This document shows positions 1 through 8,935 of a stretch of DNA of 64,000 nucleotides, in pieces; within the stretch, counting starts at the first letter, position 1; each line of letters begins with the position of its first letter. The stretch covers positions 28,484 to 92,483 of the forward strand of contig CAZEBW010000004.1 in the NCBI GenBank assembly GCA_964510205.1, read 5' to 3'. The notes below the pieces were generated by a model. That model saw only the letters and a list, made by a program, of their open reading frames with translations, searched no databases and had not been told where the DNA came from. A program made the translations under genes and the position numbers. Source of the DNA: CAZEBW01 sp964510205. Its GTDB lineage: Bacteria > Chloroflexota > Anaerolineae > VGOG01.

Positions 1-723
1 AATCACCGTTTCGAAGAAAGGCTCCGTCATCGGTTGGAGCCTTTGGGTCTTAGTGTCTATCTCGGTGCTGACAAAGAGTGAATTGGCGAATTCAACGAAC
101 CGACCGCACTGGCAAGGCGGCCGACAATCGGGGCCGCAGCCAAAGACCGCGCCTCGATCAAAGAACATCTCAGTATTGGGCCCGCATTTACGATAGCGAA
201 CTACCCCTTCAATGCCATTTCCTTGTTTCCAGAGGTTGTCCTTGACTCCCAGACCTATGATCTGCTCTTCAGGCATCCCGATACTCCGCCAAGCTTGATG
301 AGCCTCTACATCCTCGTCAAACGCATGCTTTGAAATCTTACCCCCGGCGAAATAAGTGACCCATATGTTGTCTGGCTTGATTCTCAGGTTTGAGGTCATG
401 AACTCCCACATTTGCTGGATAACAGTTGCCTTGCTGAGAGCATTAAAGGAAAAAGCGGCGGGCATTTCAAACAAGCTTAGGTGCACATTGTCGGTTCCAA
501 CGGTGTCAATGTCGAAATATCTGAAGCACTTTTGCACCAGTGCATACTTATGCCCGGCACGCTTGCCCATCTGATCAAGAGCCTTTTCAAATTGCGGTAA
601 TCCAGCACTCATTACGAACGACATAGGAATAGAGGGATGCAACAGCGAGGCACTAGGCAGAACGGAGAATCCTTTGCCCTGGTAATAATCGAGGAACGTT
701 TGGCTAATGGCTGGGGATCGCAT
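1..723 (-). CDS. Alanyl-tRNA synthetase-like protein, catalytic domain (3' end outside window)
   Basis: An open frame of 241 codons starts at the ATG at 723 and runs off the window edge without a stop. The translation follows the class II AlaRS catalytic domain: QKCFR (64-68), the motif-2-like FEMPAAFSF (85-93), NIWVTYF (119-125), CGPNTEMFFDRG (180-191) and a Cys-rich stretch ending CGRFVEF (206-212). It is divergent: the usual GGKHNDLENVG...RHH segment is shortened to a YFDIDTVGTDNVH-like stretch. That makes a paralogue more likely than housekeeping alaS, but the missing C-terminal part would be needed to decide whether tRNA-binding and editing domains exist. A consensus-quality promoter lies just upstream on the same strand. 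Confidence 0.75.
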   Translation of the reverse strand, partial: MRSPAISQTFLDYYQGKGFSVLPSASLLHPSIPMSFVMSAGLPQFEKALDQMGKRAGHKYALVQKCFRYFDIDTVGTDNVHLSLFEMPAAFSFNALSKATVIQQMWEFMTSNLRIKPDNIWVTYFAGGKISKHAFDEDVEAHQAWRSIGMPEEQIIGLGVKDNLWKQGNGIEGVVRYRKCGPNTEMFFDRGAVFGCGPDCRPPCQCGRFVEFANSLFVSTEIDTKTQRLQPMTEPFFETVI

Positions 724-775
724 TTTCTAGCTCCAAATCACGCGATACACCGAACGTTATTGTAGATGCATGAAT

Positions 776-804
776 ATTATATCAAACCTGTCCTTAAATG
801 TCAA
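776..804 (-). promoter_or_regulatory. Sigma-70-type promoter for the AlaRS-like gene
   Basis: On the minus strand TTGACA (804-799) is followed after exactly 17 bp by TATAAT (781-776). Both boxes match consensus. The start codon at 723 lies about 45 nt beyond the expected transcription start. Confidence 0.75.
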
Positions 805-858
805 GGCATCCAAAATACTGGATAGACATACACCGTATCGTTCAAGGAGTTGGGGTAA

Positions 859-1403
859 TCACACATTCGGGTGATGGCACTTCTTCCCAGTCGAAAATAT
901 CTCTAGCGAAGGGGCATCATATCGAGGCCCTCCTTCGAAGTCCCTAACGAACCGGTAAAACTCGTCAATGAAGCTGACTAATTCATCAGTATGCTCACTG
1001 ATCGCCTTGACATCAGGGGAGATGTTCTCCTTGAGTTCCCTCTTGAACTTTTCATCCTTCTCCTCAAGAGCAGCCCAATCCCAAGCCCCGTCAAGGTACT
1101 TGCGAATCTCCCCTAGCACATGATCTCGTGCGAGTGTGAGATCAGATGGGCAATCTTTTGCCTTTAATCTACGATAATCTAATTCCATTTCCCTGCAAAG
1201 GGCTGGCGCATGGTCTCTGTCCATCCCCTCGAAACTCTCAACACGTGAGTCAAATTCATTGAGCGATTGACCAGCTCACAGGCATATTCCCTTACCAATT
1301 TGACATCAGCAGGTTTTGAGGATGTCTGCTCAGGGCTGCAGGCCATGACCACCGGCATTAGAAAACAAAACAGAAGTAGCAAGACAATCTTTTTCATGAG
1401 CAC
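859..1403 (-). pseudogene. Small lipoprotein gene with an apparent frameshift
   Basis: Two overlapping minus-strand frames look like one broken gene. The first (1403-1179) begins MLMKKIVLLLLFCFLMP and has a lipobox ending VVMAC, followed by an Ala/Glu-rich segment reaching CELVNRS. The second (about 1270-859) is open from well before its first ATG and reads QSLNEFDSRVESFEGMDRD, then a charged, probably helical domain. Shifting frame near 1255-1270 joins CELV to QSLNEF smoothly. A strong ribosome site (GAGGAGG) precedes the first ATG. I do not recognise the family. The break may be a real mutation or an assembly error. Confidence 0.55.
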
Positions 1404-1594
1404 TCTACCTCCTCAGATGGTGTGGCAGATCGTAGTGCCGGCAGGTCAGAGCCAGAAGCTGATTGGCCCCGACATTTCATAGATTAGTTAGGGCTCTAGA
1501 AGAGTGTAATCCATTCGCCACGGTTCATTTACGGGGGTTACCTGCGTCATGCTTCCACCCCTCTACACGGCGGTTGCGCCCCCCCAAAAAACGC

Positions 1595-2884
1595 CTACTC
1601 GTTCCAAGCCCCCCCACTAGCCACATCAACCGTGATCAGCACGGGGTCAACCCGGTCCTGGACGATTTCGACGCCCTCGTGGATCAGGCCCGCCCAGACG
1701 TAGAAGGGGTTGCGCGGGGGCTTGTCCAATATCTGGATGGCGCCGGCGATGGTCACTCTCTGGCCGGGCATGAGGTAGTGGAATACGTCGTCTCCCTTGA
1801 CCACCGCCTCTAGTTCGTCGTGCTGGCCTAGGGACCAGCGGAAGGGGTAGGGATAGGCGGGGTTCTCTTCGAAGTCTAGGCCGAAGCGCCAGGCGCCGTC
1901 CGATTGGTGCCACTCCAGGGTGCTGAAGTTCTGACGGCTGGTGTAGGTGGCGCCCGGCTCGGGGCCGGTGGTGCGAACGGGGGTGTCGCCGTAGTTCTCC
2001 ACGGTGGCGGTGAAGTACAGCGTCCCGCTCAGGGGGATGGTGAGAGAGGTGAAATCGCCCCGCAAGCCCTCGTCGGTGGCATACTCCACCACGGCGTTGA
2101 TGATGTCGGCGCGGGGCACCCCGCCGTGCTGGATGGTCAGGGTGCTTCGCTCCTCCACCCGCTGGCCCAAGATGTCCTCGGCGATGGCCGTCACGGTGTA
2201 GGTGCCATCGGGCGGGGGGACGGACCCCAGATCAACGCCGCCCTCGTAGTCGTACTCGTGCAGGCCCACCTCTCCCGGCTCGATCCGCTGCGATACTTTC
2301 TCTGGAATGAAGAACTTCTCCCCTTCGTCGTTGAGGAGATAGACGCGCACGGTGGCCGGCTTGGGGAGGAAGTAGTTGATGGTCACGTGGTCGCCAACGC
2401 CGTCGCGGTTGGGGCTGAAAACCTGGGGGGAGACGGAGAAGCCTCTCAGCTCAGGAAGGCTGGTGTCAGCGTCAACGATGGTCAGGCTGCCCTCCGCCTT
2501 CTGGGTGTGGCCGTCCTCGCCGGTGGCCTCGACGACCCAGGCGTACTGCCCATTGGGCAACATGCGCCGCTTGACCGAACCGCCGTCAGCCACGTCCACC
2601 ACCCCGCCGAATAGGGTCCAGTAGGTCTCGTCCTGGGCCGAGCGTCGCTCTTCCTTTCGATGGTAGTGCCGCTCGCCGGCCTGGTCAATGAAGTAGATGG
2701 ACACGCTGGCGTTGCGGGAGAGCTTGTAAAGGATGTTGGCGGCGTCGTCGTGCCCGTCGGCATTGGGCGAGATCACGTCGGGATAGAACTCCACGTCGTA
2801 GAGCAGCGGGCGGGACGAGCAGCCGGTCATGCTGAGCCCCGTCAGGATCAATGCGATCACCAGCGCGATAGACAAGTGTTTCAA
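1595..2884 (-). CDS. Lipoprotein with FlgD-like Ig repeats
   Basis: The 429-residue protein starts at a TTG (2884) behind a good AAGGAGG site. It has a lipoprotein signal peptide with LSMTGC as lipobox (Cys22). Two segments carry the 'SPN(A/R)DG' signature of FlgD/CHU-type Ig-like domains: ISPNADGHDD near residue 38 and FSPNRDGVGD near residue 156. The C-terminal third is a further beta-rich region of unknown family. The protein is expected to be anchored outside the membrane and to act as a binding or structural module rather than an enzyme. No catalytic motif is visible. A minus-strand promoter lies at 3071-3043 and a large palindrome sits in the leader. Confidence 0.75.
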   Translation of the reverse strand: MKHLSIALVIALILTGLSMTGCSSRPLLYDVEFYPDVISPNADGHDDAANILYKLSRNASVSIYFIDQAGERHYHRKEERRSAQDETYWTLFGGVVDVADGGSVKRRMLPNGQYAWVVEATGEDGHTQKAEGSLTIVDADTSLPELRGFSVSPQVFSPNRDGVGDHVTINYFLPKPATVRVYLLNDEGEKFFIPEKVSQRIEPGEVGLHEYDYEGGVDLGSVPPPDGTYTVTAIAEDILGQRVEERSTLTIQHGGVPRADIINAVVEYATDEGLRGDFTSLTIPLSGTLYFTATVENYGDTPVRTTGPEPGATYTSRQNFSTLEWHQSDGAWRFGLDFEENPAYPYPFRWSLGQHDELEAVVKGDDVFHYLMPGQRVTIAGAIQILDKPPRNPFYVWAGLIHEGVEIVQDRVDPVLITVDVASGGAWNE

Positions 2885-2913
2885 ATCAGCGGCACCTCCT
2901 TAACGTTGTGAGT

Positions 2914-3026
2914 TCTCCCGGAAAGTGCTCGAAGCCCCGTCCTCGGGGCGGCTTTCGTAGCGCAGCTACGCCAGCGACGCCCCCGGGGACGGGGGCTGGG
3001 AGCATCTTCAAAGACTTTCCGGGAGA
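2914..3026. repeat. Large imperfect palindrome in the 2885-3277 gene-free stretch
   Basis: The outer arms are TCTCCCGGAAAGT (2914-2926) and its complement ACTTTCCGGGAGA (3014-3026). Inner arms AGCCCCGTCCTCGGGG and CCCCGGGGACGGGGGCT pair next, and the loop holds GTAGCGCAGCTAC. It falls in the leader of the lipoprotein gene, so it could also be an RNA hairpin. The rest of 2885-3277 holds a promoter, a heptad array and the folC leader. Confidence 0.6.
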
Positions 3027-3042
3027 TCTCTTGTCAGCCTGA

Positions 3043-3071
3043 AGTTTACCAGATTGTGGATGAATAGTCAA
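3043..3071 (-). promoter_or_regulatory. Sigma-70-type promoter for the Ig-like lipoprotein gene
   Basis: On the minus strand TTGACT (3071-3066), a 17-bp spacer and TAAACT (3048-3043). It points into the palindromic leader and the lipoprotein start at 2884. Confidence 0.55.
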
Positions 3072-3077
3072 GACGGT

Positions 3078-3127
3078 TCACTTTTCACGTTTTTTACGTT
3101 TCACGTTTCACGCTTCACGCATCACGT
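3078..3127. repeat. Heptad array, TTCACGT words
   Basis: Mostly 7-bp spaced variants of TTCACGT/TTCACGC between the two divergent genes. It uses the same word family as 4688-4763, 13711-13735 and 60382-60506. Confidence 0.65.
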
Positions 3128-3201
3128 AGGTATCTTGCTTAAGCAGGTAGCGATTTGTCATGCAGCTTTCTCTATCTCCTGATCTCTGGTTTTCGCATGA
3201 T

Positions 3202-3230
3202 TTTACTTTTTCCCCCAGTTGGTATAAAAT
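3202..3230 (+). promoter_or_regulatory. Possible promoter for folC
   Basis: TTTACT (3202-3207), 17 bp, TAAAAT (3225-3230). The -35 box is weak. It is the only promoter-like arrangement I see between the heptad array and the folC start. Confidence 0.35.
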
Positions 3231-3277
3231 ACAAGGCCGAAGTTCAAAGGCCACCCGTTGGGATCGGATGACGAGAT

Positions 3278-4636
3278 ATGCTAACCTACCAAGACGCGCT
3301 CGACTACATCTACGGCTTCACCGATTACGAGAAGAAGATCTCCTACCTATACTCGCCGGAGCACTTCGATCTGGCGCGCGTGGAAAAGCTGTTGGCCTCG
3401 CTCGATGACCCCCACCGACGCTTTAAGTCCATTCACATCGCTGGCACCAAGGGCAAGGGTTCAGTGGCGGCGATGAGCGAATCTGTCCTGCGGGCGGCGG
3501 GCTACCGCACGGGTCTCTACACTTCGCCGCACCTGCACACTTTTCGAGAGCGGATTCAGGTCAACGGCCAGTTGATTCCCGAGGAAGCGGTGGCTTCTCT
3601 CACCGAGCGATTGCAGCCCCTGGTGAGCCAGATCGAGGGCATCACCACCTTCGAGATCATGACTGCCCTGGGCTTTCTCTTTTTCGCCGAGCAGGGCGTG
3701 GAGCTGGCCGTTCTGGAGGTGGGCATGGGCGGCCGACTGGACGCCACCAACGTCGTGGATCCTCTGGTAGCCGTCATTACCTCCATTAGTTACGATCACA
3801 CGCGTGTGCTGGGGGAGACCCTGCCCCTGATCGCACGGGAGAAGGCGGGCATTATCAAGGACAAGGCTTTGGTGGTCAGTGCGCCCCAGGCGCCGCCGGC
3901 CATGGCCGTCATCGAAGAGGTGTGCAGGGAGCGCGATGCCGAGCTGATGGTCGTCGGCCGAGACTGGACGTGGGAGGCCGGGGAGGCCAACCTGGACGGG
4001 CAGTGGTTTGGAGTAACGAGTACCGAGGGACGAGTACCGAGGGACGAGTTCTGGATTCCTTTGCTGGGCAGGCACCAGGTGGATAACGCCACCGTCGTCG
4101 TGGCCGCTGTGGACAAGCTGCGCCAACGAGGCGTCAACATTCCCCAGGCCAGCATCGCCGAGGGCCTGCGGCGGGTTCGCTGGCCGGGACGGCTGGAGAT
4201 TCTGGGCCGCGAACCCTGGCTGGTGGTGGACGGGGCGCACAACGGCGATTCGGCGAACAAGTTGGTGGCGGCGATCAAGGCCTTGTTTCCCTATCGGAAG
4301 CTGATTCTGGTGTTCGGCGCCCTGGCGGGCCACAGCGCGTCCGATATGCTGCGTGCCCTCTTGCCAGCGGCGGATGAGGTGATCCTCACCCAGGCCCATC
4401 GCATCAGGGCCGTGGCGACATCGGATTTGCTCCGAGAGGCGGAGGCCGTCTCCACTTCCAAGACGAAGGCGGCAGTGGTCGCTGAAACAGTGGCCGAGTC
4501 CTTAGAACGCGCGTTGGCCCTGGCCGGCCCTGATGATCTGATTTGCGCCACCGGCTCGTTTTCCATCGTGACTGAAGTGCGCGAGGCCTGGGCCGAGAGG
4601 CAGGGCGCGGAGACGCCAGAGCGCGATGTGGGGTAG
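3278..4636 (+). CDS. folC: Folylpolyglutamate synthase / dihydrofolate synthase
   Basis: ATP-dependent Mur-ligase-family enzyme that adds glutamate to dihydropteroate or folates in the cytoplasm. At 452 residues it is close to the usual length. The P-loop GTKGKGS is at residues 56-62, followed by the typical TSPHLHTFRERI segment and an EVGMGGRLDATN motif; the C-terminal domain has the VDGAHN motif. A short stretch around residues 246-258 (STEGRVPRDE) is encoded by a heptad repeat array (4011-4050) and looks like an in-frame insertion between domains. It heads a plus-strand cluster reaching to enolase. Confidence 0.93.
   Translation: MLTYQDALDYIYGFTDYEKKISYLYSPEHFDLARVEKLLASLDDPHRRFKSIHIAGTKGKGSVAAMSESVLRAAGYRTGLYTSPHLHTFRERIQVNGQLIPEEAVASLTERLQPLVSQIEGITTFEIMTALGFLFFAEQGVELAVLEVGMGGRLDATNVVDPLVAVITSISYDHTRVLGETLPLIAREKAGIIKDKALVVSAPQAPPAMAVIEEVCRERDAELMVVGRDWTWEAGEANLDGQWFGVTSTEGRVPRDEFWIPLLGRHQVDNATVVVAAVDKLRQRGVNIPQASIAEGLRRVRWPGRLEILGREPWLVVDGAHNGDSANKLVAAIKALFPYRKLILVFGALAGHSASDMLRALLPAADEVILTQAHRIRAVATSDLLREAEAVSTSKTKAAVVAETVAESLERALALAGPDDLICATGSFSIVTEVREAWAERQGAETPERDVG
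4011..4050. repeat. Heptad array inside folC
   Basis: Alternating 7-bp words CGAGTAC and CGAGGGA, read in frame as part of FolC. Confidence 0.65.
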
Positions 4637-4659
4637 AGAGCGATAACGGAGGAGAGTTG

Positions 4660-6273
4660 ATGAAAGCTATACTGTCTCCAAGTGGCAGACGTAAAACGTC
4701 AAGCGTGAAACGTGAAACGTCAAACGTAGAACGTCAAGCGTCAGGTGCCAGGGGTCAAACGTTGAGGTTCAAAGCTATCTTGGCGACCTTGCTGATAAGC
4801 TTGGGGGCGCTGATCTTGTGCCAATCCCTGAGGGTGGAAGGGTCGCCCGTCCCCGCCTCTCCTGTCCTCCAGACTGAGGAGGAGAGGACGGCGGCGAGCG
4901 ACGCGCCGTATCGGGCCCGCATCGTGATCAGCACTTCCTCTGACTGGACGCGGCTCTACGTTCGAGGTGGAGAGCGCATTTTGAACGCCAAAACTGCTAT
5001 CCTGCAGGGCGACGCCGCCACGACGAAAGCGGAGTGGGACGGCGACGAGCTCTATTTGGAACAGCCTCTGGCCAATGCTCCAGCCCAGACGGTCAAAGTG
5101 CAGTACGATCTGGTGATGACGGGCCTGGACAGTGACGGCCACGTCTTCTTCGAGAGCCAGAAAGGCGATTTGGGCGTCACCACCACGGAGTTCTACAATT
5201 ACAGCTCATCTTCCGCTACTCCCATCGCCTCCTGGTCCAATCTGCTGGACAAAGCGGGCGATCCTTCCAATCCCTTCTCTTTTTCCATAGCCAGTTCCCA
5301 TTTCACAACGGGTGGTCCCCTGCCCCTGCGGCACGTCTCGCCCAGATTGGTTTTGGCCTTTTATTATCCCTGGTACGATCTCGATTCCTGGTCGAGCCCA
5401 GTTCTCGAGGACCATCCGCTCATGCCTGCTAGTTCCGGCGACGTGGAAGCCATCACCAGGCACGTCACCTGGGCACAGCAGCATGGCATTCACGGCTTCA
5501 TCTCGTCCTGGTGGGGTTCGGGCAACTACCGCGATGCCAATTTCGCCAAGTTGCTCTCCGTGGCGGAAGGCACCGATTTCAAAGCAACTATCTACTTCGA
5601 AACCCTGGGCGAACGTTTCAGGACCCCCCAGGACGTTGTTCATCAGTTGGAGTACGTCCTGGATTCCTACAGCGATCACCCCAACTTCCTGCGCTATCGG
5701 GGCCAGCCGGTGATTTTTCTTTACGCTGTGGACCACGTAGCCAGAGAGCCCGGCCAACCCCCCCTTCAGTCCTGGCAAGCCATACTGGGGCAGATGCGGG
5801 CTGATGGTTACGATGCAGTGTGGCTCGGCCAGACCTTCGATCCCAGCTATCTGCAGGTGTTCGACGGCCTGCACGCCTACGGCTTCTATGCCCCAGATAT
5901 GGCTGAGGTGTACGCTTCGGTTTCGGGCCAGGTGAGGAGCTATCAATTCCTGCACGACCCGACCGCCGAGCGGAAGATCTGGGCGCCAGCGGTCATGCCG
6001 GGCTATGACGACGACCTGTTGGGCCGCCCAGGTTCCTGGTATCTGGATCGAGCCGGTGGGGACGCCTACGGCTTCACTTTCCAAGCGGCCATTCAGTCCC
6101 AGGCCGATTGGATCGTCATCACCAGCTTCAACGAGTGGTGGGAGCACACTCACATCGAGCCCAGCGACCGCTACGGGTTCACTTATCTGGGGCTGACTAA
6201 GGAGTGGTCGGACGCTTTTCTGGCTGGAGCTCCTCAACTCACTTTCCTGCCCCTGATCACCAAGAACTGGTAG
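4660..6273 (+). CDS. Secreted GH99/GH71-like glycosidase-type protein with C-terminal LPLITKN tail
   Basis: Start chosen at the ATG at 4660, directly behind GGAGGAGAG, giving about 537 residues. The first ~35 residues are Arg/Ser-rich and encoded by a heptad array (4688-4763); a hydrophobic anchor or signal (ILATLLISLGALIL) follows. After a beta-rich segment, the catalytic-type region resembles glycan endo-mannosidase-like family 99/71 barrels: LAFYYPWY near 228, GFISSWWG near 283, and ITSFNEWWEHTHIEPS near the C-terminus. The last residues are LTFLPLITKNW, like the tails of two other secreted proteins here. The substrate is unknown; an envelope or environmental polysaccharide is plausible. 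Confidence 0.75.
   Translation: MKAILSPSGRRKTSSVKRETSNVERQASGARGQTLRFKAILATLLISLGALILCQSLRVEGSPVPASPVLQTEEERTAASDAPYRARIVISTSSDWTRLYVRGGERILNAKTAILQGDAATTKAEWDGDELYLEQPLANAPAQTVKVQYDLVMTGLDSDGHVFFESQKGDLGVTTTEFYNYSSSSATPIASWSNLLDKAGDPSNPFSFSIASSHFTTGGPLPLRHVSPRLVLAFYYPWYDLDSWSSPVLEDHPLMPASSGDVEAITRHVTWAQQHGIHGFISSWWGSGNYRDANFAKLLSVAEGTDFKATIYFETLGERFRTPQDVVHQLEYVLDSYSDHPNFLRYRGQPVIFLYAVDHVAREPGQPPLQSWQAILGQMRADGYDAVWLGQTFDPSYLQVFDGLHAYGFYAPDMAEVYASVSGQVRSYQFLHDPTAERKIWAPAVMPGYDDDLLGRPGSWYLDRAGGDAYGFTFQAAIQSQADWIVITSFNEWWEHTHIEPSDRYGFTYLGLTKEWSDAFLAGAPQLTFLPLITKNW
4688..4763. repeat. Heptad array forming the N-terminus of the GH99-like gene
   Basis: Seven-bp words of the CGTGAAA/CGTCAAG type run across the first codons after the start. 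Confidence 0.7.
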
Positions 6274-6314
6274 GTCAATCTAGACTCTACTGAAAGAAGG
6301 TGAACTGCTGGCAA

Positions 6315-6362
6315 GACCCTAAAGGTTTCCAAAACCTTTAGGGTCTCCACGCTGCTTTTTTC
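6315..6362 (+). terminator. Rho-independent terminator
   Basis: AGACCCTAAAGGTTT and AAACCTTTAGGGTCT form a near-perfect hairpin. A CCACGCTGC stretch then leads into a run of six T. It separates the GH99-like gene from lon. Confidence 0.8.
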
Positions 6363-6401
6363 GGGGGAGTCAATCTATCAAACTATTGGAGGCTTAGCTG
6401 A

Positions 6402-8858
6402 ATGTCGGATACCGATATGGACAAACTTCTTGAGGAGGGAGGCTTCTTGGCCGTCAGTGGCCGGCGAGCCGAAGGAGTCCTTCAGAATGCTTGGGAGGAG
6501 GTGCGTGAAGCAACCAACGAAATCGCTGAATATCCCTTGCTTCCCCTGCGCGATACGGTGGTTTTCCCGCACATGGTCACCCCGCTCTTTGTGGGCCGCG
6601 ATCGCTCGCTGAAGGCTGTGGAGGCGGCGATGGCTACCGATGGCATCATCGTCGTGGCGGCCCAGAAGGATGCCGAAATCGAAGAGCCAGGCTGTGATGA
6701 CATCTACGCCGTCGGCACCGAGATGACTATCGCCCGCATGTGGCACCTGCCCGACGGCACGACCAACATCTGGGGGAAGGGCACGCGAAGGGTCGAGATC
6801 CTCAATTGCGTGCACGTTGACCCCTACATCAAAGTGAGAGTCAGGAACATAGTGGAACCCAGCGAGGAGGATCTGTCCACTCAGGCCCTGATGCGCGCCG
6901 TGCTGGCTCTGTTCGAAAAGTGTGTGCAACTGGACCGCAATCTGCCCGAAGACGCTTACGTGATCGCCCTGAACATTGACGAGCCGGGGTGGTTGGCAGA
7001 CCTGGTTGCTTCTGCCCTGAACATAGATATCGAAAAACGCCAGGAAGTGCTGGAGACCATTCAGCCGCTCAGCCGCCTGCAGCGATTGAGCATCCTTCTG
7101 GCCCAGGAGCTGGACGTCCTGGAGCTGGAGGACCGCATCCACGCTCAGGTCCAGGAAGAGGTGGACAAGTCTCAGCGCGAGTATTTCCTGCGCCAGCAAA
7201 TGAAGGCCATCCAGACCGAGTTGGGCGAGATTGATGGCCAGTTCCAAGAGGTCAACGAGCTGAAGGAGAAGATCGCCGCCATCGGGATGCCGCAGGAGGT
7301 GCGCGAGAAGGCGGAGAAGGAGCTTGGCCGTCTCTCTTCCATGCCCGTCGCCTCTCCTGAGGTGAGCGTCATTCGCACCTACCTCGATTGGTTGATCGAA
7401 TTACCGTGGAGCGAGGACACCAACAATAACATGGACATCGCGGCTGCAGCCCAGGTGTTGGAAGAAAGCCACTATGGCCTGGACAAAGCCAAGGAGCGCA
7501 TTTTGGAATACATGGCCGTCCGCAAGCTGGCCGGCGAGAAAATGCGCAGCCCGATCTTGTGCTTCGTGGGGCCGCCGGGAACGGGCAAGACCTCCCTCGG
7601 CAAAGCCATCGCTCAGGCGTTGGGAAGGAAGTTCGTGCGGGTCAGCCTGGGCGGCGTCCGAGATGAGGCGGAGATACGGGGGCACCGGCGCACTTACGTG
7701 GGCTCTATGCCGGGCCGCGTCATCCAGACCATGCGCCGCGCCGGAACCCTCAACCCCCTCTTCATGCTGGACGAGATAGACAAAATGGGCGTTGACTTTC
7801 GGGGCGATCCCTCGGCCGCCCTGCTGGAGGTGTTAGACCCTGAGCAGAACCACGCTTTCTCCGATCACTACCTGGACGTGAACTATGACCTGTCAAAAGT
7901 GATGTTCATCACCACGGCCAATATCCTCGACCCCGTCCCGCCTGCCCTGCGTGACCGTATGGAGGTCATCGAGTTCCCCGGCTACATCGAGGAGGAGAAG
8001 CTGGAGATCGCCAGGCGATTTCTCTGCCCCCGGCAGTTGACGGAAAATGGCTTGGACGATACGGAGCTCCACTTTTCAGATGAAGCATTGCGTCACATCA
8101 TCCGCGAGTATACTTACGAAGCTGGGGTGCGCAATCTGGAGCGAGAGATCGCCAATGTGTGTCGCAAAGTAGCCCGGCGAGTGGCTGATGGCGGGCCGCC
8201 CGCCCAGCGCGTCACCATCCAGTCGCTGCCCAAATATCTAGGCCCGCCGCAGTTTACCTACGGCCTGGCTGAGGAAGAAGACGAGATCGGGGTGGCTATG
8301 GGCATCGCCTGGACGGAGGCTGGCGGAGACATCATGCCCGTGGAAGTGAGCCTGATGGAGGGCAAGGGGAATCTCATGCTGACTGGCCAGTTGGGCGAGG
8401 TGATGCAGGAGTCGGGCCAGGCGGCGCTTTCCTATGCCCGTTCTCACGCCGAGGCGTTGGGCATCCAGGGGCAGGACTTCGATAAGCTGGACATCCACAT
8501 CCACGTGCCAGAAGGGGCCATCCCCAAGGACGGGCCTTCGGCGGGAATCACCATGTCCACGGCCCTCATCTCGGCCTTAGCCCACCGTCCCGTCCGCCAC
8601 GATGTGGGCATGACGGGCGAGATCACCCTGCGGGGGCGGGTGCTGCCCGTGGGCGGCATCAAGGAGAAGGTGCTGGCCGCCCACCGCGCCGGGCTGAAAA
8701 CCGTCATCCTGCCCAAGAGAAACGAAAAGGACATGGTCGAAATTCCTAACAAGGTCAAACGGGACCTGGAGTTCATCTTCGTGGAGCGAATGGATGAGGT
8801 GCTGGCCGCGGCTCTGCTGCCGGCAGACAAGAAGCGCAAGAAGAGGTCCCTACACTGA
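6402..8858 (+). CDS. lon: ATP-dependent Lon protease
   Basis: Cytoplasmic AAA+ serine protease that degrades damaged and regulatory proteins. The 818 residues show the LonA layout: an N-terminal substrate domain (LPLRDTVVFPHMV near 47), a coiled middle region, Walker A GPPGTGKT at 390-397, Walker B FMLDEIDK, and the proteolytic domain with catalytic Ser713 in PKDGPSAG and Lys756 in GGIKEKV. The Ser-Lys spacing of 43 residues equals that of E. coli Lon. The ATG at 6402 follows TTGGAGG. It lies directly after a terminator, so it probably has its own promoter, which I could not identify. Confidence 0.97.
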   Translation: MSDTDMDKLLEEGGFLAVSGRRAEGVLQNAWEEVREATNEIAEYPLLPLRDTVVFPHMVTPLFVGRDRSLKAVEAAMATDGIIVVAAQKDAEIEEPGCDDIYAVGTEMTIARMWHLPDGTTNIWGKGTRRVEILNCVHVDPYIKVRVRNIVEPSEEDLSTQALMRAVLALFEKCVQLDRNLPEDAYVIALNIDEPGWLADLVASALNIDIEKRQEVLETIQPLSRLQRLSILLAQELDVLELEDRIHAQVQEEVDKSQREYFLRQQMKAIQTELGEIDGQFQEVNELKEKIAAIGMPQEVREKAEKELGRLSSMPVASPEVSVIRTYLDWLIELPWSEDTNNNMDIAAAAQVLEESHYGLDKAKERILEYMAVRKLAGEKMRSPILCFVGPPGTGKTSLGKAIAQALGRKFVRVSLGGVRDEAEIRGHRRTYVGSMPGRVIQTMRRAGTLNPLFMLDEIDKMGVDFRGDPSAALLEVLDPEQNHAFSDHYLDVNYDLSKVMFITTANILDPVPPALRDRMEVIEFPGYIEEEKLEIARRFLCPRQLTENGLDDTELHFSDEALRHIIREYTYEAGVRNLEREIANVCRKVARRVADGGPPAQRVTIQSLPKYLGPPQFTYGLAEEEDEIGVAMGIAWTEAGGDIMPVEVSLMEGKGNLMLTGQLGEVMQESGQAALSYARSHAEALGIQGQDFDKLDIHIHVPEGAIPKDGPSAGITMSTALISALAHRPVRHDVGMTGEITLRGRVLPVGGIKEKVLAAHRAGLKTVILPKRNEKDMVEIPNKVKRDLEFIFVERMDEVLAAALLPADKKRKKRSLH

Positions 8859-8935
8859 GAGGCGCGCAATCGAGCGTGATCCTGCCTGGGTGAAGGGGCA
8901 GCGGCTGGCACGGGCGATTTACGAAAGGCGGAACA

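Noticed and set aside
1904..2614. 236-residue plus-strand frame opposite the Ig-like lipoprotein
   Set aside because: Antisense of a well-supported gene with typical GC-rich shadow composition.
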